Assembly (NCBI RefSeq): GCF_016741935.1
Contig: NZ_JAERRG010000009.1
Location: 124,001 to 188,000, forward strand
Direction: 5' to 3'
DNA length: 64,000 nt
Source: Streptomyces endocoffeicus
GTDB taxonomy: Bacteria > Actinomycetota > Actinomycetes > Streptomycetales > Streptomycetaceae
Part shown: piece by piece, positions 41,549 through 49,953 of the stretch
How the letters are laid out: each line of letters starts with the position of its first letter
Numbering within the stretch: the stretch's first letter is position 1
Program-made: the position numbers and the translations under genes
Notes under the pieces: model-generated
The model's database searches: none
What the model was told of the DNA's origin: nothing
Seen by the model: the letters and a program-made list of their open reading frames with translations, nothing else

Positions 41549-42265
41549 ATGACCGGGCGAACGACTGTTGCCCATCGGATCCTGCAGTTCAACGAGGAAC
41601 TTGCGGATACGATGCTTGACCTGCCTCCCGGCTTCACGGTCATCAATCCGTTCAGCGGCCCCCAGAAGGAGCGCGTCCGGGAGGTGACGACTGCGTTCTA
41701 CAACAAGTACTACGACGACGATGAGCCGCGCCGTCTGGTACTGGGGAGCTCGCCCGCCCGACGCGGAACGGCCGTGACCGGAGTCCCGTTCGAAGATGCC
41801 AAGCTCCTCGAAAGCGACACGGGAGTCGATGTCGACGGCTATACGGTGAGCCGGCCTTCCGCCGGGTTTCTGCACGACGTCATCAGCCGCTACGGGGGCC
41901 GCAGCAAGTTCTATGCCGACTTCGTCATGAGCTTTGTGTGCCCCCTTGGCCTGGCGAGAACGAACCCCGAGGGAAGAGAGGTCAACTGCAACTACTACGA
42001 GAACAAGAAGCTGCTGGAACTCCTGCACTCTTTCCTCGTGGACACCCTGGAACGCCAGCTGGCATTCGGAACTGACACCTCGGTGTGCTACTGCATTGGC
42101 AGTGGCGAGAACTTCGCGTTCCTCTCGAAGGTGAACGAGGGCCAGCGCTTCTTCCGAAAGATCGTTCCCTTGGAGCACCCGCGTTTCATCACCCAATACA
42201 ACCGGGACAGAGAGGAAGAATTTGCCGAAAAGTACCTCAGCGCCTTCCGCGGACAAGACGACTAG
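41549..42265 (+). CDS. SMUG2-like DNA glycosylase family protein (DUF4918 type)
   Basis: 238 residues. The start VAHRILQFNEELADTM, LPPGFTVINPFSGPQKERVR, FYNKYYDDDEPRRLVLGSSP and ARRGTAVTGVPFED match the SMUG2/DUF4918 branch of the uracil-DNA glycosylase superfamily, in which LG-x-x-P-x-R is the base-excision motif region. Members remove damaged bases from DNA, but substrates of the bacterial branch are poorly known. ATG 41549 has GGAAGGA eight bases upstream. It lies between the methyltransferase protein and the deoxyribosyltransferase-like fusion, all with the same lower G+C, as part of one acquired cassette. Confidence 0.8.
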   Translation: MTGRTTVAHRILQFNEELADTMLDLPPGFTVINPFSGPQKERVREVTTAFYNKYYDDDEPRRLVLGSSPARRGTAVTGVPFEDAKLLESDTGVDVDGYTVSRPSAGFLHDVISRYGGRSKFYADFVMSFVCPLGLARTNPEGREVNCNYYENKKLLELLHSFLVDTLERQLAFGTDTSVCYCIGSGENFAFLSKVNEGQRFFRKIVPLEHPRFITQYNRDREEEFAEKYLSAFRGQDD

Positions 42266-42362
42266 TCGTTGCGTTCTCCGGAACGCTTGCCAACCTCTCA
42301 GCTGATTAGACGAAGGCCGTAGGCTCCCAACGCGCTGGAACGAGAAGAAAGAGAGCAGCACA

Positions 42363-43142
42363 ATGGCGGCAGAAGGCAGGGTGCTGGTCCACTTCGACTC
42401 GGAGCGCGTGAGCGTTTACCGCTCCCGGAGCGGCGAGTTGAAACTACTGAAAAGGGAGCGGCTCGCGTTCGAAGACAGCCGCTCCCACAAGGTGCTGGCA
42501 GAAAGAGTGGGCGCGTTCTGCGCCGGGGTCAAGGAGTTCAACGAGGTCGTTGACAACAAGACAACGCGCCTGCACGCCACGGGGGTCTTTCAGCAGCTCC
42601 CGCAGTGGGAAGCGGCCGCACTGGTCAACAGCGTCTACGTCGACACCGGCCTCTATTTCAACATAGTCGGGGCTGAGCTGGAGCAGTTCTACCTGAAAAC
42701 GGGCATGTCCGCGTGCGGATCGAACGACATGATGGAAGGCCTGGCCCGGCGGGAGTTCCGGAATGCTGTTGTCTGCGGCAGCTTCCAGCAATCTCTGGGG
42801 TACATCGAGGACACCATCGCCCGTCTGCGCGAGAGTGGCACCGCAGTGCTGAGCCCTCGGTCCACACGGATCAAGCCGGAAACCGCCGGCACCGACTTCA
42901 TCCTCTTCGACTACCAGGATCTCCTGAAGAACGAACGCGACACGTGGCGGCACAAGTACATGCACATGGACGCGTTCATGCAGGCCGACGCTGTTGTCGT
43001 ATGCAACCCCGGCGGTCTCGTCGGAAAAGGAACAATCTTCGAACTCGGCTTCATGTCCGCGCTCTCCAAGAGAGTCATCTTCACGGAGGAGCCCGTGGGT
43101 GTTTCTGTCTTGTTCCCCTGCGAGGTCGGCCTGGAACCCTGA
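42363..43142 (+). CDS. Ppx/GppA-like N-terminus fused to nucleoside deoxyribosyltransferase-like domain
   Basis: 259 residues. The first ~120 residues look like half of an exopolyphosphatase (actin-like) fold: HFDSERVSVYRSRSGELKLL, RLHATGVFQQLPQ and VDTGLYFNIVGAELEQFYLK. The C-terminal ~130 residues resemble the nucleoside 2-deoxyribosyltransferase/Rossmannoid group: AVVCGSFQQSLGYIEDTIAR, a central FDYQDLLKN, and QADAVVVCNPGGLVGKGTIF followed by ELGFMSALSKRVIFTEE. I do not know a characterised protein with this pairing. ATG 42363 has an AGAGAG sequence eight bases upstream. Probably acts on nucleotides or sugars of nucleotide type. Confidence 0.65.
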   Translation: MAAEGRVLVHFDSERVSVYRSRSGELKLLKRERLAFEDSRSHKVLAERVGAFCAGVKEFNEVVDNKTTRLHATGVFQQLPQWEAAALVNSVYVDTGLYFNIVGAELEQFYLKTGMSACGSNDMMEGLARREFRNAVVCGSFQQSLGYIEDTIARLRESGTAVLSPRSTRIKPETAGTDFILFDYQDLLKNERDTWRHKYMHMDAFMQADAVVVCNPGGLVGKGTIFELGFMSALSKRVIFTEEPVGVSVLFPCEVGLEP

Positions 43143-43312
43143 GCACTCCCGCTCAGGACTGCGGCACTCCACCCGTTCTTGAATCCCTGACCGGAACCAA
43201 GCGGCGTTCCGGCGAAAGGAACAGGGACGGGAGCAGGTCTACGGCTCACCCTCGCTCTCTTTCCAACCAATCTTACTTCTCGGCTACGAAGATACGGAAA
43301 GGACTTCCGACG

Positions 43313-45097
43313 GTGCGCGATGCAGAACCCATCGATAAAGTCCGCGACAGGCTGCGAGAGATCGTGGCGTCTGTCCTCGAAGTGGAAAAGGAAGACATCG
43401 AGTCCGGTGCCCTGTTCTATGAGGAACTCGGTATCAGCTCCTTGGAAAAGGTTGCGATCGCGGCCGCGATCGAGCGCGAGTTCGGAGCCCTGTCCACGGA
43501 GGAAGCGGCAGCCCTCACCAGCCTGGACACCGCGGTGTCCGTGCTCAGCGAGCGGGCGACAAGCCTCCGCGGGGTCAACCTGATCGACCACCTGGTGGCG
43601 GGTCATGTCTCCGCCGGCCGGGGTGAAAGGACCAGCTACCTCGATCCCCAGGCGGGGGAGATCACCTACGCCGCCCTACTGGAGGCAGCCCGTGGGTATG
43701 CGGGCGCACTCAGGGCAGCAGGCGTGCCTGAGGGCGCCCGCGGCCTCCTGGTCGCCGACGACTCCGTGGCGACCGTTGCCGCCGTCCTCGGTCTGTGGTG
43801 GCACGGCTGCGTGCCCGTGGTGATCAGCCCGATGCTCACGGACGACGAAGTCCGCTACATCGCCGAGAACTGCGCCGCCGCGATGGTGCACCTCGACGCA
43901 GCCCCCACGCGGCAACGCGCCCTGGAGGAGTTGTTCGAGACGACAACCCAGTTCGCCGGCGCTGACGTCCGCGCCGCTCTGGCCACGGCCGAGCCTGGCC
44001 CCGCATGCAGCCCGCAGGAGGCCGGGCCCCCGGCCATGTGGAGTGCGGGGCGTGAGGCGCTCGTGCAGTACACCTCCGGAAGCACCGGCATGCCCAAGGG
44101 AGTGCGGCACTCGGCGGGTGCGATCGCGGCCATGGCCGACGGCATCGGCACCGTTCTGGCGCTGACCCCCGAGGACACCGTGCTCTCCAGCGCCCGGATG
44201 TCCTTCGGCTACGGCTTCGGCAGTTCCGTCCTGTGCCCGCTGGCGGCCGGCTCCCGCGTTGCACTCATCAGTGGCACGGTCGACGTTCACTCACTCGCCG
44301 CCGCGATGCAGCGCCACCAACCCACCGTGCTGTTCTCCGTCCCACGGCTGTACGCCGCGCTCCTGAACGCCTCCGGGACGGCGCTCACCTCTGACTCCGT
44401 GCGGCTGTGCGTGGCGGCGGGCGAGAATCTGCCAGCCTCGCTCAGCGAGCGGATCCGCACCACCTTCCAGGCCGAGCTGCTCAACGGTCTCGGCGCTACC
44501 GAGGTGCTCTACATAGTCGTCGGCACGCCGCCGGGGAATGAGCGTCCGGGCACCTTCGGGGTCCCGGTGCCCGGGATCACCGCGACCGTCCGCGCTGCGG
44601 ACGGCACGTCCGTCGCCGACGGGGAGGAGGGCCGGCTGCACATCGCCGGCCCGACCGTCGCCCTGGGCTACATCGGCCGGCCGGAGGCCGCCGCGGTCAC
44701 CTTCGCCGACGGCGGTGCCTACACCGGCGACGTGGTTCGCCGTGCGCCGGACGGCACGTTCACCCATCTCTGCCGCGCCGATGACCTGCTCAACCTGGGC
44801 GGCTACAAGGTCGTGCCGGGTGAGATCGAGAGCGTCATCCGCAGCGCTGACGGGGTCCAGGACTGCGTGGTGGTCGGCGGCCGCGACGCCGACGGCCTGG
44901 AGCAGGCCGTGGCCTATCTGGTGGCCCGGCCAGGATCCGACACGGCCGTGGTGCGGCGCGCAGTGATCGCCGCGATCCGTGGCGGTCTCGCCGCCTACAG
45001 GCGGCCCGCCCGTCTGGACTTCCTCGACAAGCTCCCGACCACGTCGACCGGCAAGCTGGCCGCCTTCGAGCTCAGGAAGGCGGATGCCCAACCATGA
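43313..45097 (+). CDS. Acyl carrier protein-adenylating acyl ligase fusion
   Basis: 594 residues from GTG 43313 (AAAGGA about ten bases upstream; longer frames overlap the previous gene). Residues 1-85 are a carrier domain with LFYEELGISSLEKVA, where Ser43 is the expected phosphopantetheine site (GISSL instead of the usual GxDSL). An ANL-superfamily adenylate-forming enzyme follows: A3 motif LVQYTSGSTGMPKGV, GLGATEVLYIV, A7-like AYTGDVVRRAPDGTF and A10-like PTTSTGKLAAFEL with the catalytic Lys. Closest in appearance to benzoate-type ligases. It probably activates a starter acid and loads it onto its own carrier domain. Overlaps the ketosynthase by four bases. Confidence 0.88.
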   Translation: MRDAEPIDKVRDRLREIVASVLEVEKEDIESGALFYEELGISSLEKVAIAAAIEREFGALSTEEAAALTSLDTAVSVLSERATSLRGVNLIDHLVAGHVSAGRGERTSYLDPQAGEITYAALLEAARGYAGALRAAGVPEGARGLLVADDSVATVAAVLGLWWHGCVPVVISPMLTDDEVRYIAENCAAAMVHLDAAPTRQRALEELFETTTQFAGADVRAALATAEPGPACSPQEAGPPAMWSAGREALVQYTSGSTGMPKGVRHSAGAIAAMADGIGTVLALTPEDTVLSSARMSFGYGFGSSVLCPLAAGSRVALISGTVDVHSLAAAMQRHQPTVLFSVPRLYAALLNASGTALTSDSVRLCVAAGENLPASLSERIRTTFQAELLNGLGATEVLYIVVGTPPGNERPGTFGVPVPGITATVRAADGTSVADGEEGRLHIAGPTVALGYIGRPEAAAVTFADGGAYTGDVVRRAPDGTFTHLCRADDLLNLGGYKVVPGEIESVIRSADGVQDCVVVGGRDADGLEQAVAYLVARPGSDTAVVRRAVIAAIRGGLAAYRRPARLDFLDKLPTTSTGKLAAFELRKADAQP

Positions 45098-46230
45098 CCA
45101 GGGATATCACGGGCATGGCCGCCATTGCCAACATCGGTGCCAGCCCCCAGGAGATCTTCGCCGCGCTGTGCGCGGGCCAGGAGAGCCGCAAGCCCCTGAA
45201 GGCCTTTGACCCGGACAAGTACAGAGCGGCCTACGCCTACGAGATCGACGACCGGCCCGAGGGCGGCGGCGACATCCCGCGCCGCGCCACCCACTGGCTC
45301 ACCACCGTCGTTCGCCAGGCAGTCGCCGACGCGGGCCTGGGCGAGGACCTGTCCCACGTACCCGTGCTGGTCGGGACCACCATGCGCGAGCAGCGCAGCC
45401 TCGAACTGTGGTGGCGTGACCACGCGGACGTCGCCCTCGAAGACCTGCACTTCGGCACCGCCCTGAAGGAGACCTTCGGGGCGTCCACCACGTACACCTT
45501 CGCCAACGCCTGCTCAGCCACGCTGAACGCGCTCGGCATGGCCACCGACATGATCGACCTCGGCACGGCCGACACGGTCGTCGTCGCCGGCACCGACGCC
45601 GCCACCGAGAGCGGCTTCGGCACCCTCGACCGGGTACAGAACGACACCCCCGACGCACTCCGCCCCTTCGACGCCACGCACAAGGGCATGCTGATGGGTG
45701 AGGGCGCGGCAGCCGTCGTCGTCCAGCGCGCCGGCACCGGGAACGGACCCCTGCACGCCCGGGTGCGCGGGGTGTCCATGAACTGCGACGCCCACCACGC
45801 CACCGCGCCCGACCCCGACGGCATCACCCGCGCGGTCCAGGACGCCTACCGCAGAGCAGGGGTGCGGGCGCAGGACATCGACCTGGTGATGCTGCACGGC
45901 AGCGGAACCCCCCGCAACGACCAGACGGAGTCGAGCGTCCTGCGCCACATCTTCCACGGCGCCGGACCCGGTCCGCGGATGACCGCCATCAAGGCGATGA
46001 CCGGCCACACCTTGGGCGGCTCGGGACTACTCAGTCTCCTGATGGCGGTACTCGCCATGAAGGAAGGGACGGTACCCCCGGTCCTGGGACTCACCGATCC
46101 GATCCCCGAGGCCGCAGGACTGGACCTGGTGCAGGGCTCCCCCGCAGCCGGCGACCTGTCCATCGCTCAGGTCGACGCGTTCGGCTTCGGAGGGATCAAC
46201 GCCGTCGCGATCGTGGAGGCAGCCCTATGA
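45094..46230 (+). CDS. Beta-ketoacyl-ACP synthase (condensing ketosynthase)
   Basis: 378-residue thiolase-fold enzyme for decarboxylative Claisen condensation. The catalytic triad is present: Cys in TFANACSATLNALG, His in VMLHGSGTPRNDQTE and His in KAMTGHTLGGSGLL; GFGGINAVAI ends the fold. It is shorter at the N-terminus than FabF (about 410). It is encoded in a four-base overlap with both the ligase upstream and the second ketosynthase-like gene downstream, so the proteins are made together and probably form a heterodimer like type II polyketide KS/CLF pairs. Confidence 0.88.
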   Translation: MTRDITGMAAIANIGASPQEIFAALCAGQESRKPLKAFDPDKYRAAYAYEIDDRPEGGGDIPRRATHWLTTVVRQAVADAGLGEDLSHVPVLVGTTMREQRSLELWWRDHADVALEDLHFGTALKETFGASTTYTFANACSATLNALGMATDMIDLGTADTVVVAGTDAATESGFGTLDRVQNDTPDALRPFDATHKGMLMGEGAAAVVVQRAGTGNGPLHARVRGVSMNCDAHHATAPDPDGITRAVQDAYRRAGVRAQDIDLVMLHGSGTPRNDQTESSVLRHIFHGAGPGPRMTAIKAMTGHTLGGSGLLSLLMAVLAMKEGTVPPVLGLTDPIPEAAGLDLVQGSPAAGDLSIAQVDAFGFGGINAVAIVEAAL

Positions 46231-47195
46231 GCACGACGAGCACCGCGCACACGAGGAACCCGAACGCCCGGGAGGTCGTCGTCACGGGCATCGGACTGGC
46301 ACTCCCCGGTGTCGCGACGTACGGCGACCTCCTCGGACCCCTGCCGGGAGTGGGCGGCTTCGACCTCGCCACCGGGCTCAGCGGACGCGAGATGCGCCAC
46401 AAGGACCGCGCGTCCCGGCTCGCCCTGCGGGCCGCCGAGTCCGCCCTCCACGACGCGGGCCTGACCGACGCCCACGCCACGTTCACGGGCGCGGCTGACT
46501 CAACCGCCGTCGTGGTCAGCACCAACCTGGGCAACGCGGACAGCGTCTGCGAAGCCATCGACACCATCACCAGAGCAGGCGTCAGGGGACTCAGCCCCTT
46601 GGGCCTGCCACAGACATCAAGCAACGTCATCGCCGGCTGGGTGGCCATCCGCTACAGGCTGCGCGGCCCCAACCTCACCGTCTGCAACGGCGTCACGAGC
46701 GGTCTGGACGCCCTCGCCTGGGCCCGGAGCCTCATCGTGGCCAGGCGCGCCGAAGCAGCCGTCGTCGTCGGCGTCGAACCAGCCAACGACGTGGTGACGA
46801 AGATGCTCGGCGAGCAGTCCACCGACGCGGCGGTCGCGGTCGTCCTTGAACCGGCGGACGCAGCCGCCTCCCGCGGCGCACGGCCACGCGCCACGATCAC
46901 CGGCTACGCACGGGCCCGGAACCTCGCTGCGGCGCTGGCCTCCGCCGGTGTGACGGAGGAGAAGTCCGTCGGACTGTGGCTCGTCGACGAGGCGGGTGCC
47001 GGGCCGGGCCATCTGCTCGTAGCCACTCGCCGGATCGACCTGGAAGCCCAGCTGGGCCCGCTGTCCGGGGCACTGGGCGTCCTGCAGTGCGCTGCCGCGG
47101 CTGCCCATCTGGAGAGCGACGCCACCGGGAACGTACTCGCCACGGCTGGAGGCCCTCGCCACGACGCAGCTTCCGCTCTGCTGCTGACCCCTTGA
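46227..47195 (+). CDS. Ketosynthase-like subunit lacking catalytic residues (chain-length-factor-like)
   Basis: 322-residue thiolase-fold protein that starts REVVVTGIGLALPG. At the nucleophile position it reads LTVCNGVTSGLDALAWA, where the Cys of true ketosynthases appears to be replaced by Thr or Ser (the visible Cys is three to four residues early), and neither the HGTGT nor the KxxxGHT histidine is present (GPLSGALGVLQ stands there). It is therefore probably non-catalytic and structural, as in chain length factors of type II polyketide synthases. Coupled by ATGA to the ketosynthase. Confidence 0.8.
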   Translation: MSTTSTAHTRNPNAREVVVTGIGLALPGVATYGDLLGPLPGVGGFDLATGLSGREMRHKDRASRLALRAAESALHDAGLTDAHATFTGAADSTAVVVSTNLGNADSVCEAIDTITRAGVRGLSPLGLPQTSSNVIAGWVAIRYRLRGPNLTVCNGVTSGLDALAWARSLIVARRAEAAVVVGVEPANDVVTKMLGEQSTDAAVAVVLEPADAAASRGARPRATITGYARARNLAAALASAGVTEEKSVGLWLVDEAGAGPGHLLVATRRIDLEAQLGPLSGALGVLQCAAAAAHLESDATGNVLATAGGPRHDAASALLLTP

Positions 47196-47236
47196 TCGAC
47201 CACTCGTCCATCCACGTAGGAGCCAGGGGAACACCA

Positions 47237-48238
47237 ATGACCACTACGTCCGTGAACATCGAGGACCTCCGCACTCTGATAGCCGGCGTACTGGAGATCG
47301 AACCCGAGGAGGTCACCGACGAGGCGCACTTCACCGACAAACTCGAGATCGACTCGCTGCTGATGCTCGAGATCTCGACCCGCGTGGAGACTGAGTACGG
47401 CGTCCCGGAGAACACCGTGGTCATCAGCGGCGCCAGGACCCTCGCCGAGCTGCACGCCTTCGTCACCTCGAACCTCGTCGGCGAGACGTCTGCTGGCCCG
47501 GTCATCCGCCCGAGGCCGCTGAGCGACCCAGCTGTACGCCTGTTCCTGTTCCACCACGCCGGCGGCTCACACCTGCTCTACAGGGGCTGGGCGGAGCACT
47601 TCCCCCAGGACTGGGAACTCTGCCTCCTGGAGGCCCCCGGCCGAGGCCAGATGCAGGCACTGCCGCTGATCGACGACTGCGACCGGCTGGTCGACTACTT
47701 CCACACCGCTATCGCTCCCTTGCTCGACCGGCCCTTCGGGTTCTTCGGCCACAGCATGGGCTCACTCATCGCCTACCAGCTCACCCGCCGACTTCACCAC
47801 GAGGGAGACCCGCTCCCGGACTGGCTGGGGGTGTCCGCCTACGGCGCCTCGCGAGGCGAGGCCGGCGCCGACGGCCGCCCTCACCTGATGTCCGACGACG
47901 ACCTGCGCGGCTGGCTGCGGAACGTCGGCGGCAGCACGCCGCAGCTCCTCGACAACGACGCCGTCTGGCACAAGTTCGCCCCGGTGTTCCGTAACGACTT
48001 CAAACTCCTGGACACCTGGGCTCCTCCCCGCGCCCCCGAACCGCTGCCCGTTCCGCTCTCAGTATTCGGGGGCCGCCGCGACAAGCTGATCGGCGAGGAC
48101 CGTCTGCTCTCCTGGCAGGCGTTCACCACGCACTTCCGCGGACTCGAAAGGTACGAGGGCGACCACTTCTACTTGATGAACCACCGGCGGCCTCTCGCTG
48201 CCGCCATAACGGCCGCGATGCGTTCCGCCGCTGCTTGA
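47237..48238 (+). CDS. Acyl carrier protein-thioesterase fusion
   Basis: 333 residues from ATG 47237. Residues 1-80 are a carrier domain with DKLEIDSLLMLEI; Ser40 is the phosphopantetheine site. Residues 95-333 are a type II thioesterase of the alpha/beta-hydrolase fold: LFLFHHAGGSHLLYRGWAEH, GFFGHSMGSLIAYQL with the nucleophilic Ser, and YEGDHFYLMNHR with the catalytic His. Covalent ACP-TE pairing suggests that the condensed product stays on this carrier and is released by its own thioesterase. Last gene of the coupled ligase-KS-KSbeta-ACP/TE operon; no ketoreductase, dehydratase or acyltransferase gene accompanies it. Confidence 0.88.
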   Translation: MTTTSVNIEDLRTLIAGVLEIEPEEVTDEAHFTDKLEIDSLLMLEISTRVETEYGVPENTVVISGARTLAELHAFVTSNLVGETSAGPVIRPRPLSDPAVRLFLFHHAGGSHLLYRGWAEHFPQDWELCLLEAPGRGQMQALPLIDDCDRLVDYFHTAIAPLLDRPFGFFGHSMGSLIAYQLTRRLHHEGDPLPDWLGVSAYGASRGEAGADGRPHLMSDDDLRGWLRNVGGSTPQLLDNDAVWHKFAPVFRNDFKLLDTWAPPRAPEPLPVPLSVFGGRRDKLIGEDRLLSWQAFTTHFRGLERYEGDHFYLMNHRRPLAAAITAAMRSAAA

Positions 48239-48314
48239 GCACGCTCTCACCACCACGCAACCCGCTAGATGATCTATTCCAAGGGGTGCCTGCGGAGGGT
48301 GTGAGGGTGGGCGC

Positions 48315-48698
48315 TCAGGCGTTGGGGTCGACTTCGGGGTGCGTGAACCGCACGGGCTTTCGCAGCGACCGGGCGTAGCGGATTTCGGCTTGGGTGCTGT
48401 CTCCGATGTAGTCGCCAACGAGCACCTCATCAGCGAGCCGGATCTTCGCCCGGTGCAGATCGTCGAGTCGAACCTTCAGCGCCTCGGCCTCGACAGGATC
48501 GGACCAAAGTTCGTGGGGCGGCTTCATGTCACAGCCCGGTTCGACGACCATCTTTCCGGCTGTGGTCTCCTGCAGATCGGCCTCGTTCTCGGTCATGAAG
48601 CGGGTGGAGCCGCAGATCACGACGATATCCGGGAGACTCAACAGCTTCTTCGCATCGGCGAGCTTCTCCTCGGGGGTGAGCAGTTGCGGGTATGACAC
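48315..48698 (-). CDS. Nucleoside 2-deoxyribosyltransferase-like protein
   Basis: 127 residues from a GTG at 48698 with GAGGAG upstream. The Rossmannoid NDT-like features are DIVVICGSTRFMTENEADL, DLHRAKIRLADEVLVGDYIG and DSTQAEIRYARSLRKPV; the STxxEI segment carries the glutamate that acts as nucleophile in this fold. Such short forms are widespread in Streptomyces and their substrates are unproven. A 14-bp direct repeat (ccaaggggtgcctg) lies on both sides (48,279-48,292 and 48,720-48,733). Confidence 0.75.
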   Translation of the reverse strand: MSYPQLLTPEEKLADAKKLLSLPDIVVICGSTRFMTENEADLQETTAGKMVVEPGCDMKPPHELWSDPVEAEALKVRLDDLHRAKIRLADEVLVGDYIGDSTQAEIRYARSLRKPVRFTHPEVDPNA

Positions 48699-49165
48699 TG
48701 CTTCTCCTCGTGGTGTGGGCCAAGGGGTGCCTGAGGAGACGAGAACGAGGGTGTCCAAGATCGACAGCACTCTATGCGACGACCGACGACATGCTGAAGG
48801 AGCCTCCCGACCTGGCGCTGTGGCGCCCGCCGGTCAGCTTCGCAGACCGTCTCGCTCGGGTTCCGCAGGCTGTTCAGCGGGCTGTAGTCGAGGCCGTCGG
48901 CGTCCTTTGAGAACTGGTTGTCGGTCCCCAGGGCCTTCAGTCCGTGGACGGTGGCCAGCATGTTCACCATGGGGCTCAGCGTGTAGCTGGCCTGAGCGAT
49001 GCATTCGACCGTGCGGTGAACGGTGCCTCGGCGCTCCTTCGCAATGGTCTTCTCTGCCTCGGCGACCAGGGCCTTGTGCTCGGCCCCGAGTTGCTCGAAG
49101 ACGGTCACGAGCTGTGTCACCGCGCGTTGCAGGCGGTCGTCGGTGGTCGCGGGGTGCTCCGTCAT
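48638..49165 (-). CDS. Hypothetical helical protein, C-terminus doubtful
   Basis: 175 codons from ATG 49165. The first ~110 residues are a plausible helical protein (DDRLQRAVTQLVTVFEQLGA, HKALVAEAEKTIAKERRG, YTLSPMVNMLATVHGLKALG). The last ~60 codons look non-coding and overlap the next gene by 61 bases. On the opposite strand at about 48,765-48,850 the sequence reads TALYATTDDMLKEPPDLALW, which resembles the start of an IS982-type transposase, so an insertion may have cut the original 3' end. Function unknown. Confidence 0.5.
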   Translation of the reverse strand: MTEHPATTDDRLQRAVTQLVTVFEQLGAEHKALVAEAEKTIAKERRGTVHRTVECIAQASYTLSPMVNMLATVHGLKALGTDNQFSKDADGLDYSPLNSLRNPSETVCEADRRAPQRQVGRLLQHVVGRRIECCRSWTPSFSSPQAPLGPHHEEKQCHTRNCSPPRRSSPMRRSC

Positions 49166-49356
49166 CGGCGTCCTCTCATGCGGCAGCGCGGCCTGTGTTC
49201 GCGGCGCCGCGTGCGATGGCGCGCCGGGTGGTCGCCTCCGCATTTAACGGCGGCTCCCCTATGACACGGGGGCGCTCAACTGTCGCTGCTGGACACGCCC
49301 GCCATGCAGGCCATCCATCGTCATCGAAGAACCCGAAGAGAAAGAAGCATCCATCC

Positions 49357-49899
49357 ATGCCCAAGACCTGTGACCGGAAGTGCGCTGGCACCCTCATCCC
49401 GCACCCGGAGCACCCCGACTGGTTCCTGATGTTCGAACGCAACACCCCTCCGGTCGGCCTGGCCTTCCCTACCGGGCACATCGATACTCACGGCAGCCCC
49501 GTCGAAACGGCCCGCATCGAACCACAGGAGGAGGTCGGCGTAGATCCCACAGGGCTGCGCGAAGTCCTCTCGTTGTGGTTGCCGAACCGCTGTCGCCGCC
49601 AGCCTGGCCCGGCTCCGTATGGCCACCAGTGGACCGTGTTCCAGGCGGACGGCTTCACCGGCGACCCGAAGGAGTCGGACAGGGAAGCCAAGAACATGCG
49701 GTGGGTGAACCAGGAGATGTTCGCAACCCACACCAGGCGCACCACCCACCACGCGTACGGCGACGTCTCGGCCGAGGACTTCGCAGAGTGCCCCGGCCTG
49801 GAACCCGCCTGGTGCCGCCTCCTTCACGAGATGGGAATGCTGGCGCTCACCCAGCAGGAGCTGGAAGCAGTAGAAAGCCTGTACGTGCAGGCTCCCTGA
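49357..49899 (+). CDS. Nudix hydrolase
   Basis: 180 residues from ATG 49357. The Nudix signature is recognisable but imperfect: GHIDTHGSPVETARIEPQEE followed by VGVDP; the arginine of the REUxEExGU core is Ile here, while the paired glutamates that bind metal are kept. The second half (HQWTVFQADGFTGDPKESDR, AKNMRWVNQEMF) is conserved in a group of Streptomyces Nudix proteins, of which another, broken copy lies at 51,676-52,197. Expected to cleave a nucleoside diphosphate-linked substrate. Confidence 0.8.
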   Translation: MPKTCDRKCAGTLIPHPEHPDWFLMFERNTPPVGLAFPTGHIDTHGSPVETARIEPQEEVGVDPTGLREVLSLWLPNRCRRQPGPAPYGHQWTVFQADGFTGDPKESDREAKNMRWVNQEMFATHTRRTTHHAYGDVSAEDFAECPGLEPAWCRLLHEMGMLALTQQELEAVESLYVQAP

Positions 49900-49953
49900 C
49901 GTGGAGAAGGGAAGGGAATCCGTGTGGGAGCAAGGTGAAGTGAGTACCCACGG

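Noticed and set aside
42713..43312. Longer start for the acyl-ligase gene
   Set aside because: The extra 200 codons overlap the preceding gene in another frame and look like shadow sequence; GTG 43313 has a proper binding site directly before the carrier domain.
46976..47236. Longer start for the ACP-thioesterase gene
   Set aside because: The extension lies inside the KSbeta gene; ATG 47237 begins the carrier domain.
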